A stretch of DNA of 64,000 nt from Zygnema cylindricum. Lineage: Eukaryota; Streptophyta; Zygnematophyceae; Zygnematales; Zygnemataceae. The notes beneath the pieces were generated by a model. It saw nothing but the letters and a program-made list of their open reading frames with translations. It was not told the origin of the DNA and did not search any database. This document shows, piece after piece, positions 1-9,669 of this stretch. The stretch spans positions 363,251 through 427,250 of the forward strand of contig JBBHKE010001956.1 in assembly GCA_037447655.1 (NCBI GenBank), in the 5' to 3' direction. The translations under genes were made by a program, and so were the position numbers. Each line of letters starts with the position of its first letter. Position 1 is the stretch's first letter.

Positions 1-108
1 AGTGTAAGCATATTTGCGACCGACATTTTTTTTTCAAAGATCCAAATTACCATAACCAAACAATTAGAATGTATGATTTTTTCCAAAATTTTCAAATTCT
101 TAAATAGC

Positions 109-175
109 GTACACCACGGTAATTATTTTTATACGCTAAAAAAACTTACACGCTAATAACGATTGGCGGTGTACA
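109..175. repeat. MITE-like remnant
   Basis: A short segment begins TACACCACGG and ends GGCGGTGTA, with an internal ACACGCTAATAACGATTGG. This matches the terminal pattern CACCGYGWATCGCTATTAGYGTTA seen in complete MITEs at 15.4-17.9 kb. At about 65 bp it is probably a deleted copy or a chance pairing of two ends. Confidence 0.35.
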
Positions 176-1404
176 GTACTGTAGCCAATAGCCAGTAAAT
201 GCAAAAGTAGGTACTAAAAAATAAAGTGCGGACATTCAAATAAAGCCTTGGCAGTTGCCACCAAATACAGACGGTTGCCGTCCAGGCTGAAGAATGACAC
301 GTGGCCGACCGTACAAAATAAACTGTACCTTTCCAGTCACACCCCCTGGTCTACATCTCAAACCGTACAATACTGTACTGTAGCGCCTTAGCGGCCAGCC
401 GTACGGACTCAAATTTGTTGACGGGGTTGGTTGGTCACCTCTCAAAAGTAAAAACTCAATAGGGTCCCCTGAAATCGTACACTTTCGTACGGATTCTTTT
501 CGGGCTGCCCGTAGCAGTTTGGCGTGTCCAAAGTACAAAACGAAACGAAACGACAAAACAGAAAACAAAAAAACAGAGAAAAGACTTCCACGGACCGTGT
601 TGAGTCTTCCTACTATCTTTTTTCCTATCTTTTTTTTTTTTTTTTTTGTTTTTCCTTTTTTTTTGTTTTTTCTTTTTTTTTGTTTTTTGTTTTTTTTTGT
701 TTTTTTTTTTTTTTTTCTTTTTTCTTTTTTTTTGTATGTACATATTATTGATACCATTTTAGGTTATCTTTCACTCGTGAATCGCCATCCTTCACAGCGT
801 TTTATTATTATAAGATAATAAAAACGTTTTTATTAAGAGTTTAAACAAGAGATTTTGACAAAACTTTTTAATATATTTTCTTCTCAACAAGTCTACAGTG
901 GCTGTAAAAACTAAGACGGGTACGTTTACTTTTTTTTTTTTTTTTTGTCGTTTCTGATGGTTCTCTGTCTTCCTCTCTCCCTCTCTCCCCCCCCCCCCTG
1001 TCTCCCTCCCTCTTTCTCTTTCTCCTCTCCCTCTCTCTCCTCTCTCTCTCTCTCCCTCCTCTCTCCGGTTTTGTTAACCGTCAGAATTGTAATTTTAGAC
1101 ATGGAAACTTGATACATTAAAAATATAAACTTTTTTGTTAATTTGTAGAAATATTTTGAAAAGGTGATCCTCTTTTTTGTTCCTTTTTTTTTTTTTTTTT
1201 TTTTAGGGTTAGAATTCTCGTACACCTTTTTCTTTTTTCTTAGGGCTTGTCACTGGCTTTCTGCCTAAGGTTTTTAGGTCTTTTTATCGTTTTTTAGTGT
1301 TTTTTAGGTCTTTTTTTGGCGTTTTTAATCGCTTCGCAGAAAACTGTGCGTTTGTTTTTTTGATGTGCGATTAACAAAATTGCATTGTTTTTTTTTTTGC
1401 AGAC

Positions 1405-1570
1405 AAAAGATTCTCCGATTCGCCGATTCTCTGACGCCTTCCATTCTCCGAGTTTTCGGATTCAGAAACTCTGCAGATTCTGCAATTCGGAGATTCTGCA
1501 GATTTTGAGATTCTGCAGATTCTGAGATTCTCCGATTCTGCGGATTTTTCTGCAATTTTGCGATTCTGCA
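1405..1570. repeat. Degenerate 9-bp minisatellite (AGATTCTGC)
   Basis: The motif AGATTCTGC and variants such as CGATTCTGC recur almost head to tail. On the minus strand this gives Ser/Ala/Glu-rich open frames that look like repeats of AESQNLQN; these are repeat translations, not evidence of a protein. Confidence 0.6.
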
Positions 1571-1740
1571 AAAAAGCAAGTGCTCCGCAATTTTTTGCGT
1601 TTTTGCCGATTTAATCGAAGGGACGAGGCTGGAAGCAGGAGCAAAAGAAGGTACGAAAGCGCACAAATGGATATAATTTTCACTCGGTTCATGAAAAAAA
1701 TAAAACCACACAGTGAATGAAAGAAAAACATTCTATTTTT

Positions 1741-2104
1741 GACAAAAAACCACACTATTGAAGACAAAAAACGTCACTATTGAAGACGAATAATCAGCTG
1801 ATGGAGCCATATTATTTTTTGACAAAAAACCAACGATGAATGACAAATGTCGCACGATTAATAGCAGAAAGCCACGGATATGAATGACCTAAAACCATAC
1901 TGTTAAAAACATAAATTTACATCGTTAGCGACAAAAAACAATATTGTTAACAGCAAAAAACCACACTATCAATGTCAGAAACCACACTGCTAACGACAAA
2001 AAACCACACTACTAACAACAAAAAACCACACTACTAACGACAAAAAATCCACGTTATTAATGACAAAAAACCACACTACTAACGACAAAAAACCACACAA
2101 TTAT
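1741..2104. repeat. Minisatellite, about 20-bp unit ACAAAAAACCACACTAYTAACG
   Basis: The unit GACAAAAAACCACACTACTAAC recurs more than ten times with decay at the 5' side (CACTATTGAA variants) and good conservation at about 1,975-2,104. No coding signal is seen. Confidence 0.75.
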
Positions 2105-3264
2105 TGAAAGTCAATCACAAGCAAAAATAAAAATCAGAGCGATGAAAAAGAAAGCAGAGGGAAAAGTGAAAATACGTACGAAAGCAAATGGGAAATACAA
2201 GGGGAAAAAGTAAAAAACAAGAATAAATAAAAAAAAAAAACCAACAAGAAACAATTTTTATTGAAACATTTGTATTTATAACCAGTTTTCCACTCAACTT
2301 TTTTGTAGTATTGAATTTTTACAGCTTGTTAGGGTTTTTATATACATGGACTATAAATATTCAATTTTTTAGGTTAAAGTGTCATTTAATTGGATATAAA
2401 GTTGAAAAAAACTGAACTGCTGGAAATTTAAAAATATAAGTTGCAAAAAATATACCACAAAATGTACATTTTATACATAAAATTATAACTTTTCTTCTCT
2501 CTGTACTCCTTTTTCCTTTTCTTTTTCCTTTTCATTTCCAGATCCATTTAATTTTTTTCATCATTAGGTTTTTCACTTTCGAAAATGGTCGTTATAATAC
2601 CTTTTTTGTACATTATATATAAAAAAAAAAAACAACAACCAGATGAAAATTATTATTCTAATTATTATTTCAATTTGGTTTTGTTTCGACATTCATTCAC
2701 TTCATTCACTTTTGCAAAAAATAAGTGCTAGACTTCCGTAGATTTTTTTTTTTTTTTCCTTTACTTTTCCATAACATGTTTTTCACTGTCGCAGTAGTAT
2801 TCACATCACAGAAAATATCACATTTTTTTGAAAAACTCTGAACTGTTTATTTTTATTAACATGTACAAAACCCACTCGACACTTTCTTTTTTTTTCTTAA
2901 CTTTTCAATAACTTTTTCTTTTTCTGTTTTGCAGGGATATTCGCAATCTAACGAGAAATCGAGATCTATTCTTTTTTGATTTTTTTTTTTTTTTTTTAAC
3001 TTAAAGTTACATAAATTTTCACATTCTAGGAGATATCTACGCCAATAAAAGTTGGAGGAAGAGCAAATCAAAATTAGGTGGTTAAAAAAACTGGAAAGGA
3101 CAAAAATATTAGTTGTCTCTGGAAATACAAAAAAGTAAAATACAGTAGGTGAATCACAAAAAAAAATAAAAAAAAATAAATAAAAAATGGGTGTGGGAGA
3201 AGGAAACGGATATATTACTGTTGGGGAGCCCTCCTTTTCTGAATATCTCGGTAAAACTCCCTAA

Positions 3265-4680
3265 CTCCCTTCCTTCTCCCTCCCTCCCTCCCTCTCTTCC
3301 CTCCCTCTCTTCCCTCCCTCCCTCCCCTTGCCCTGCTCCCTCCCTCCCCCTCACCCCCTCCTTCCCGCTCCCCCATCCCCTCCTTCTCTGCCCCTGCCCC
3401 GCTCCCTCCCTCTCCCTCCCGCCTCCCTCCTCTCCCCCCCTCCCTCCCTCTCCTTGGCCCACCTCCCTGTCCCTCCCTCCCTGCCCCTTCCTCCCTCCCC
3501 CTCCCCGACCTCCCTCCCTCCCCCCCCCTCCCTCCCCCCCTCCCTCCCTCTCCCTCCCCCCCCTCCCTCCCTCTCCCTCCCCCCCCCTCCCTCTCTCCCC
3601 CTCCCCCCCCCCCTTGGCCTCTCTCCCTCCCCCCCCTCCCTCCCTCCCTCCCTCTCCCCTCCCCCCCCTCCCTTCCCCTCCCCCCTCCCCCTCCCCCCCT
3701 CCCTCCCTCCCCCCTCCCCCTCCCCCCTCCCCCCTCCCTCCCTCCCCCCTCCCTCCCTCCCCCTCCCCCCCTCCCTCTCCCTCCCCCCCCCCTCCCTCCC
3801 TCTCCCTCCCCCCCCTCCTCCCTCTCCCTCCCCCCCTCCCCCCCCTCCCCCCCCCTCCCTCCCTCTCCCTCCCCCCCCTCCCCCCCCTCCCTCCCTCTCC
3901 CTCCCCCCCTCCCCCCCTCCCTCCCTCTCCCTCCCCCCCCTCCCTCCCTCTCCCTCCCCCCCCCTCCCTCTCTCTCCCTCCCCCCCTCCCTCTCTCTCCC
4001 TCCCCCCCTCCCTCCCTCCCCCCTCCCTCCCTCCCCCCTCTCTCCCTCCCCCCCCTCCCTCCCTCCCCCCTCCCTCCCTCCCCCCTCCCTCCCTCCCTCC
4101 TCCCTCCTCCCTCCTCCCTCCTCCCCTCCTCCCTCCTCCCTCCTCCCTCCTCCCTCCTCCCTCCTCCCTCCTCCCTCCTCCCTCCTCCCTCCTCCCTCCT
4201 CCCTCCTCCCTCCTCCCTCCTCCCTCCTCCCTCCTCCCTCCCTCCTCCCTCCTCCCTCCTCCCTCCCTCCTCCCTCCTCCCTCCTCCCTCCTCCCTCCTC
4301 CCTCCTCCCTCCTCCCTCCTCCCTCCTCCCTCCTCCCTCCTCCCTCCTCCCTCCTCCCTCCTCCCTCCTCCCTCCTCCCTCCTCCCTCCTCCCTCCTCCC
4401 TCCTCCCTCCTCCCTCCCTCCTCCCTCCTCCCTCCTCCCTCCTCCCTCCTCCCTCCTCCCTCCTCCCTCCTCCCTCCTCCCTCCTCCCTCCTCCCTCCTC
4501 CCTCCTCCCTCCTCCCTCCTCCCTCCTCCCTCCTCCCTCCTCCCTCCTCCCTCCTCCCTCCTCCCTCATCCCTCCTCCCTCCTCCCTCCTCCCTCCTCCC
4601 TCCTCCCTCCTCCCTCCTCCCTCCTCCCTCCTCCCTCCTCCCTCCTCCCTCCTCCCTCCTTCCTCTCTCCCCCCCTCCCT
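3265..4680. repeat. 1.4-kb polypyrimidine tract with a 7-bp CTCCCTC satellite
   Basis: The + strand is almost entirely C and T from about 3,265 to 4,680, with only isolated purines. The first part (to about 4,085) is an irregular mix of CCCTCCCT and C runs; the second (about 4,085-4,665) is a regular 7-bp CTCCCTC array with a few slipped units. Long open frames run through it on both strands (Pro/Ser/Leu on +, Gly/Arg/Glu on -), because such DNA lacks stop codons. I do not regard them as genes. Mirror-symmetric homopurine-homopyrimidine DNA of this length can form triplex (H-DNA) and G-rich single strands. Confidence 0.9.
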
Positions 4681-4689
4681 TCAGCCCCA

Positions 4690-6225
4690 CCCCATTTTGC
4701 CCATTTTTCCCATTAATTTTGCATGTTTTTTTTCTTTTTTTAGTTTTCAGTCTTTTTGGTGACTTTTTTTTACTACTTTCGAATCTTTATAAACCACTTT
4801 TATTGATTTATTTGTTTTCTTCAAATTCATTTCGTTTTTTATTCTTTTTTTTTATTCTATTTTTTATTTTATTTTTTATTGTTTTTGGGAAGTTGTCTTT
4901 TTGAAAAAATCATACAATTTTGAAATTTAAAATTTTGAGATTAAAAAAATTGTCAGTTTTTGTCAATAACATACGGAAGTTTTTGGTTTTTTTTTTTTTA
5001 GAAACAAAAAGTTTAAAACAACTTGAAACGTAAGGAAAAATCAAAACACGGGAAACAAAAAAACAAAATGTATCAAAAAGAACGAAAATGTATAGAAAAA
5101 CAAATCGAATTGGAAATAACGAATCATACGGAAAAAACAAACAGTATGAAAAAAAGGGAATGTACAAAATGTACAGAATGTGGAGAATGCAACAGAGATT
5201 TCGTTGGGTTTTTTTTTTTGTTTATCTTTTTTTTTGTTGCAGGTGTCTTTTGTCATTTCTTCGGTTTTTTTTTTTTTAAGGTTAAAACACCATACGGTTT
5301 CAAAAGACAAGTTGACAAAACCTTTTACTTGAGATTGAATCTACAGACCGAAATAATGAAATATTTTGGAAAAAAATAAAATAAAATAATAATTAATAAT
5401 TATTATTATTATTATTATTTTTATTGGTGGAAAAGAAGTAGTTCGTATAGTAAATATAATTCTCGCCTTTTTTTTTCTTGTATTTCATCAGCTTTTTTTT
5501 GGTTCTTTTCTTTATTTTTCTTTGAAATTTTCTTGATATTTTTTCTTTCTTTCTTTCTTTTCTTTTTTGGTGTTGGGGGAGGGGGCGTTAGATGCAAATA
5601 ATGATTCTGTTTCAAAGTCTGGGTAAGTGTGGTTTTACCCCTCCCCTCCCTCCCTCCCTTCCCTTCTTTTTCTCCTACTTATTTTTCTGGTAAAGGAGGG
5701 GCAATAGTTGTTCCTACTTTTTTTTATGTATGGTCATATGTTAATTTGTTAATTTATGTATCAATGTTTTAAAAAACCTAAAAAACCCTAAAAACTCCTA
5801 AAAAAACCCTAGAGAACCCATATGTTATCTGGTAAATTTCATGTGTTCCATGGCTTCATATCATATGTTAATGTTTTGATGTATTGATGTATGAATGTTT
5901 TTGTAGTAATTTGCCAATGTGATTGTGTTTTCTTTTGTGTTCCTCATTTGACCTGTTGTTTTCTATTCCACGTTTGTCATCTCCATTCTTATTTTCCATT
6001 CTTATTTTTTGTTCTTATTTTCTATTCTTATCTTCCATTCTTATCTTCCATTTTTATTTCCCATTCTTATTTCCCATTCTTGTTTTCCCTGCTTATCTTC
6101 CATTCTTATCGTCCATTTTTATTTCCCATTCTTATCTTCCATTTTTTTCTGCTATTCTTATCTTCCATCCTTTTCTGCCATTCTTATCTTCCATTCTTAT
6201 TTTATTTTCCTTTCCATTTTCCCAG
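4690..6225. other. AT-rich region and likely intron upstream of the SSUH2-like exons
   Basis: I recognise no exon here, although the missing 5' exon(s) of the SSUH2-like gene should lie in or above this stretch. Visible are T-rich runs, a short ATT repeat near 5,397, a C/T tract near 5,637-5,665, a telomere-like CCTAAAAAACCCTAAAAA stretch near 5,777-5,815, and a degenerate TTCCATTCTTATC repeat at about 5,973-6,206 just before the acceptor. Confidence 0.5.
5973..6206. repeat. Degenerate minisatellite (CTTCCATTCTTATTTT)
   Basis: The words CCATTCTTATCTT and CCATTTTTATTTC recur many times. The array is pyrimidine-rich and ends about 20 bp before the splice acceptor of the first recognised SSUH2-like exon, so it may act as the extended polypyrimidine tract. 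Open frames across it (FHSYLPFLF repeats) are repeat artefacts. Confidence 0.6.
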
Positions 6226-6560
6226 TGTTCGAGCTTTACAAGAGGAGGAATTGCGGGAAGAACTTATCATTTATGTCGGAGACCGATGTTGTCGAGCCAT
6301 GCGCCCGGCCCGGACTTGGAAATTTCGAGAAATAACCGAAAGTCAAGCTCTCGTGGGAAAATTAGAAACGTTTGTCGAAATTCGACGAATTCTTCGGCTT
6401 AGAGAAGTGCACAAAGGACAAAAATTGGACAAATCTTCGTTGTCTAATGGGGCGCCGGATATTTGGGATATTCCGGCGGAAAAAGAGGCTCCATCGACTT
6501 TCGAGAATCGAGAAACGACGTTTAAAGTACCGAATACGGAGACGTTGGAGGATTGCGAAG
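6226..6560 (+). CDS. SSUH2: SSUH2-like exon a (N-terminal conserved block)
   Basis: The acceptor is TTTTCCCAG before 6,226 (codon entered at its third base) and the donor GTAAAA at 6,561 leaves one base of the next codon. It encodes VRALQEEELREELIIYVGD and continues to TETLEDCE. The family block with paired cysteines (DRCC) is present. An upstream exon must supply the first two bases of the split codon and the start. Confidence 0.8.
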
Positions 6561-9500
6561 GTAAAAATAAAATATAAAAATAGAGGGAGAGGGAGAGGGA
6601 GAGGGAGTTGGAGTACTCATTGCGAAGGTAAAAGCGAAATACAAAAACAGAGGGAGAGGGAGAGGGAGAGGGAGAGGGAGTCGGAGTTTTCATTGCGAAG
6701 GTAGAAGCAAAATACAAATACAAAGGGAGAGAGAGGGAGAGGGAATTGGAGAGGGAGCTGGAGTTTTGAAGGGGAGGGCTGTGATTTTAGAATTTTGATA
6801 GGGTTTTGATTGTTTTAGGTTTCGAATTGGATATTGTACGGTTTTGCTGTTGTTGTTTGAAATTATGTAAAATTCTGGAATTTCGGAATTGAATTTTCAC
6901 GATTCGAATTTGATTTTTTTTTTTCGGACTTGAAATTTTACGACTTGAATGAATTTTTATTCGGATTTTTTTTTTTTCTTTTTTTCTCCAGAATGCGACG
7001 GAAGAGGAGGAGTTCCTTGTGGAGCTTGTTTGGGTGGGACTAAAGGGGGTATATGCAAGAAATGTGGAGGATTAGGGCAAGTCTTGGTTAATGGAGAACC
7101 TACCAGGTAATTAGTAAAACCCTGAAAACCCTAATATTTTTCTTCCCTTTTTTTCTGTATATACGATACATATATGTATGTATATATATGTATATATTTA
7201 GATGCATATATGTATTTATGTCTATATGTACATAGTGATTTGCGGTGTAGTGTTGCTCATCGGGTGGTGAGTCACAGCCGATATGTCAACAACTAACGAT
7301 TGATTATCGACCCATTCAATTACCCATTCTATCGATTGTCGACCGATTCAATTACCAATATTATAGATTATCGAGATCTAGTTACCCATGTTATCGATTA
7401 TCGACTGATCCAGTTACACATATTATCCATTATTGAGTGATTCGATTACCCATATTATTGATTATCGATCGATCTGGTTACCCGATATTATTGGCTGTTG
7501 ATCAGCAATAAACTACTTCCCGTACCATTGCCAATAATCGATAACTATCGGCGATATAATTATCGGTACACTTGTACTATCGCACTGCGGTATACTAAGT
7601 AGCCACAAAAGTAATATTTTTAAAGTAATAATTTTAAAAAACGTACCAAGAAAACGACTTCGAAGCCCCTCACCATCGGATTAACGTAAATAGAGACATC
7701 AGATTCACAAAGAATATACCGAACTGCTCTGTACCGGCAAGGCAGTAACCGTACTTTGACTCACAAACTGTTTTGTAATTACATAGTAGATACCGTTCTC
7801 AGTTACAAAACAGATACCGTTCTCAGTTACTGTTCAGTAGTAACAGAACAGTTTGCACAACATTTACTGTTGACTTTCTGTAGTTACAGAACAGTTTGAG
7901 AGATAGAGAGAAGGGGGAGGGGGAGGGGGAGGGAGGGAGAGAGGGAGAGAGAGGGAGGGGAGGGAGAGGGGAGGGAGGGAGGGAGAGAGGGAGGGAGAGG
8001 GAGAGGGAGAGGGAGAGAGGGAGAACAACAACAATTATACATTGCATATGGGTTTTGTAAGGTCCTATTATGTATTAAAAAAACAGTTATTATTGACCAC
8101 TTTGAACTTCTTTCTTTCCCTGAACATTTTGTAGAATCAGGAATATATGGCAGATGAAATATAATCTCCAAAATTTGCACTTTTAGGGTTTGTTTGGGTT
8201 TTTTGAGAAGTAAAAGTATATAAAAACTTCCCTAAATACTTGGTAATGTTGAGGAAGCTTTCAATGCTTTTGGATGAAAAAAAAAATATTTAACTATTTA
8301 ACTATCTAAGTCTTTTAACTTTTTATTTATTCGAGTATTTACTTTTTAACTAGTGTCATATTTACTAGTGTTATATTCAACTATTCACCTAGTGTTATGT
8401 GCTCACCACGGACTCCTCTCCCTCTCCCTCCCTGCCCCCCCTTTTCCAGGTGTGAGCTGTGTGAGGGGTCCGGCCAGAAGCTTTGTCCTGTCTGCAGCTC
8501 GGTGAAAGAGGTCCCTTGTTCCTTCTGTGGGGGGGAGGGAACGCTCCTCTCCCGAGAATATGTTGTAATCTCCTGGTGAGAACCGCCTCTGTTAAATTCT
8601 CCTGGATTTGTTAAATTCGCCTGGATTTGTTAAACTCTCCTGGTTTTGTTGAATTCTCCTGGACAGCGAGTGACCCCATTTTTCTTAGTGGGGGAGAGGG
8701 GTGATTTTATCTTTTCCTGTCCTTTTTTTGTCCTTTTTTTGCACTTACATTCGCTTCTGGTCATCTCATGCTTTTCTCTTCTTCCCGCATCTTCTCCCAG
8801 TTTTGACCACCAATTTTTCTCCCTCTCGATCTCCTTCTCCCTCACCCTCTCCACTCCCTCTCCCTTTCCCTCTCCCTCTCCCTCTCTGTCTCCCTCTCCC
8901 TCTCCCTCTCCTTCTCCCTCTCCCTCTCCCACTTCGAAGAATTTCTTTAATCTTCGTTTTCGAGGGTGCGTTTTCGGGCAGGATAAACATTGTTCCCAAA
9001 AAGTCAACCATGAGGACCCTTTGACCATGATTCCTCCTCTCCCTCTCCCTCCTACATCTCCCTCTCTCTCCCTCTCCCTCCTACATCTCCCTCTCTCTCC
9101 CTCTCCCTCCTACATCTCCCTCTCTCTCCCTCTCCCTCCTACATCTCCCTCTCTCTCCCTCTACCTCTCCCTCTCACTCTGCCTCTCTTTCTCCCTCTCC
9201 CCCTCCTTCTCCCTCCCTCTCCCTCTCCCATTTTGAATAATTTCTCTTATCTTTTTGTGCGTTTTCGGGCAGGATTAACATTGTTTCTCAAAAAGTCAAC
9301 CATGAGGACCCTTTGACCACGATTCCGGACGAGAAAATTTTTCGAATGCCTGGAAACGAAGTCCACAAAGGGGAAGATAATATTTTAAGTCCTTTTTACG
9401 ACTCGGAGAGACCGGAAATACAAGATTTATCGACGGGATTATTTCAACATCGAGACAAAATAATGCCCTCGAATGCTCGAATCGTGAGAGAGAGACACGT

Positions 9501-9669
9501 CATTAAAGAGGTACCGATTATAAAATGTGTACTCGAGGAAAATGACCAATGTTTTTTGTTTTATTTGGTTGGGACGCGACGGTCGGTGTATCTCGAGAAT
9601 TATCCGGGAAGGTGTTTACCGATATTTTGCGATTGTTGTAGTTGTTTTTTCGGGAATAAGTTTGTTTGA
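6226..9669 (+). CDS. SSUH2: SSUH2-like protein, 3' four exons (5' end not found)
   Basis: Four exons (6226-6560, 6992-7106, 8450-8575, 9273-9669) join in frame with phases 2/1/2/2 into about 323 C-terminal residues. The order matches the SSUH2 (Ssu-2, C3orf32) family: an N-terminal segment EEELREELIIYVGDRCCRAM, a conserved LETFVEIRR block, a PDIWDIPAEKE block, a VPNTETLEDCEECDGRG entry into a DnaJ-like cysteine-rich region with repeated CxxC motifs (CGAC, CKKC, CELC, CPVC, CSFC) and GxG turns, then the conserved C-terminal block (VRERHVIKEVPIIKCVLEEN and FYLVGTRRSVYLENYPGRC). The cysteine pattern suggests zinc binding; the biochemical role of this family is poorly known. The 5' exon(s) encoding the start were not identified, so the protein is partial here. 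Introns carry GGGAGA/TCCCTC tracts. Confidence 0.85.
6992..7106 (+). CDS. SSUH2: SSUH2-like exon b (first CxxC motifs)
   Basis: The acceptor TTCTCCAG ends at 6,991 and the donor GTAATT starts at 7,107. It completes a Glu codon and encodes CDGRGGVPCGACLGGTKGG, then CKKCGGLGQ. The spaced CxxC and GxG motifs resemble the DnaJ cysteine-rich domain. Confidence 0.8.
7107..8449 (+). other. SSUH2-like intron with degenerate ATTATCGA repeat and GGGAGA tract
   Basis: The intron contains a TATATG-rich stretch (about 7,155-7,235), a MITE end remnant (TAGTGATTTGCGGTGTAG near 7,238), a degenerate 38-bp class repeat of ATTATCGACCGATTCAATTACCCAT (about 7,290-7,480), and a pure G/A tract (about 7,899-8,023). 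Confidence 0.6.
7290..7480. repeat. Degenerate tandem repeat ATTATCGA..GATTCAATTACCCAT
   Basis: About five units of 36-40 bp carry the words TTATCGATTATCGACCGATTCAATTACCCATA with decay. It adjoins a MITE end (TAGTGATTTGCGGTGTAGTG) followed by CCGATATGTC, a combination also seen next to the MITE at 15,600-15,660. Confidence 0.6.
8450..8575 (+). CDS. SSUH2: SSUH2-like exon c (second half of cysteine-rich domain)
   Basis: The acceptor CTTTTCCAG ends at 8,449 and the donor GTGAGA starts at 8,576. It encodes CELCEGSGQKLCPVCSSVKE, then CSFCGGEG and SREYVVISW. The closing Trp codon is split across the intron. The exon is markedly more GC-rich than its flanks. Confidence 0.85.
8928..9033 (+). pseudogene. 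Decayed partial copy of SSUH2-like exon d acceptor
   Basis: About 50 bp of intron 3' end plus the first roughly 50 bp of exon d (GGGCAG, GATAAACATTGTTCCCAAAAAG, TCAACCATGAGGACCC) are duplicated here, 290 bp before the real exon. One base is missing relative to exon d, which shifts the frame to an early TGA, so use of this acceptor would truncate the protein. The copies are separated by a 29-bp C/T minisatellite. Confidence 0.75.
9033..9228. repeat. 29-bp pyrimidine minisatellite (CCTACATCTCCCTCTCTC)
   Basis: CCTACATCTC recurs at 9,051, 9,080, 9,109 and 9,138, with irregular CTCCCT repeats on either side. It lies between the decayed and intact copies of the exon d acceptor. Confidence 0.8.
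9273..9669 (+). CDS. SSUH2: SSUH2-like terminal exon
   Basis: The acceptor TTTTCGGGCAG ends at 9,272, and the reading frame runs to TGA at 9,667-9,669. It encodes INIVSQKVNHEDPLTTIPDE, a hydrophilic stretch, then VRERHVIKEVPIIKC and YLVGTRRSVYLENYPG. It ends with a cysteine-rich tail CDCCSCFFGNKFV, which could be palmitoylated or bind metal. Confidence 0.85.

Larger units (their letters stand above)
1..3264. other. Gene-free region with low-complexity DNA
   Basis: I recognise no gene here. The stretch holds a MITE-like end (about 109-175), a T-rich run (about 619-735), a C/T tract (about 960-1,075), a degenerate 9-bp repeat around 1,405-1,570, a 20-bp class minisatellite (1,741-2,104), and otherwise AT-rich DNA with many homopolymers. 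The open frames are lysine- or phenylalanine-rich shadows of the homopolymers. Confidence 0.6.

Noticed and set aside
236-818. Lysine- and phenylalanine-rich open frames
   Set aside because: Produced by the T-rich run at about 619-735; overlapping on both strands with no domain.
3154-4762. Open frames of 460-520 residues on both strands (Pro/Ser/Leu-rich and Gly/Arg/Glu-rich)
   Set aside because: They are the direct translation of a CTCCCTC tract that cannot contain stop codons; no start context, domain or splice support.
5023-5379. Lys-rich frame with CTKCTECGEC as a possible first exon of the SSUH2-like gene
   Set aside because: Runs into homopolymer T, has no clean donor in the needed phase, and does not resemble the family N-terminus.
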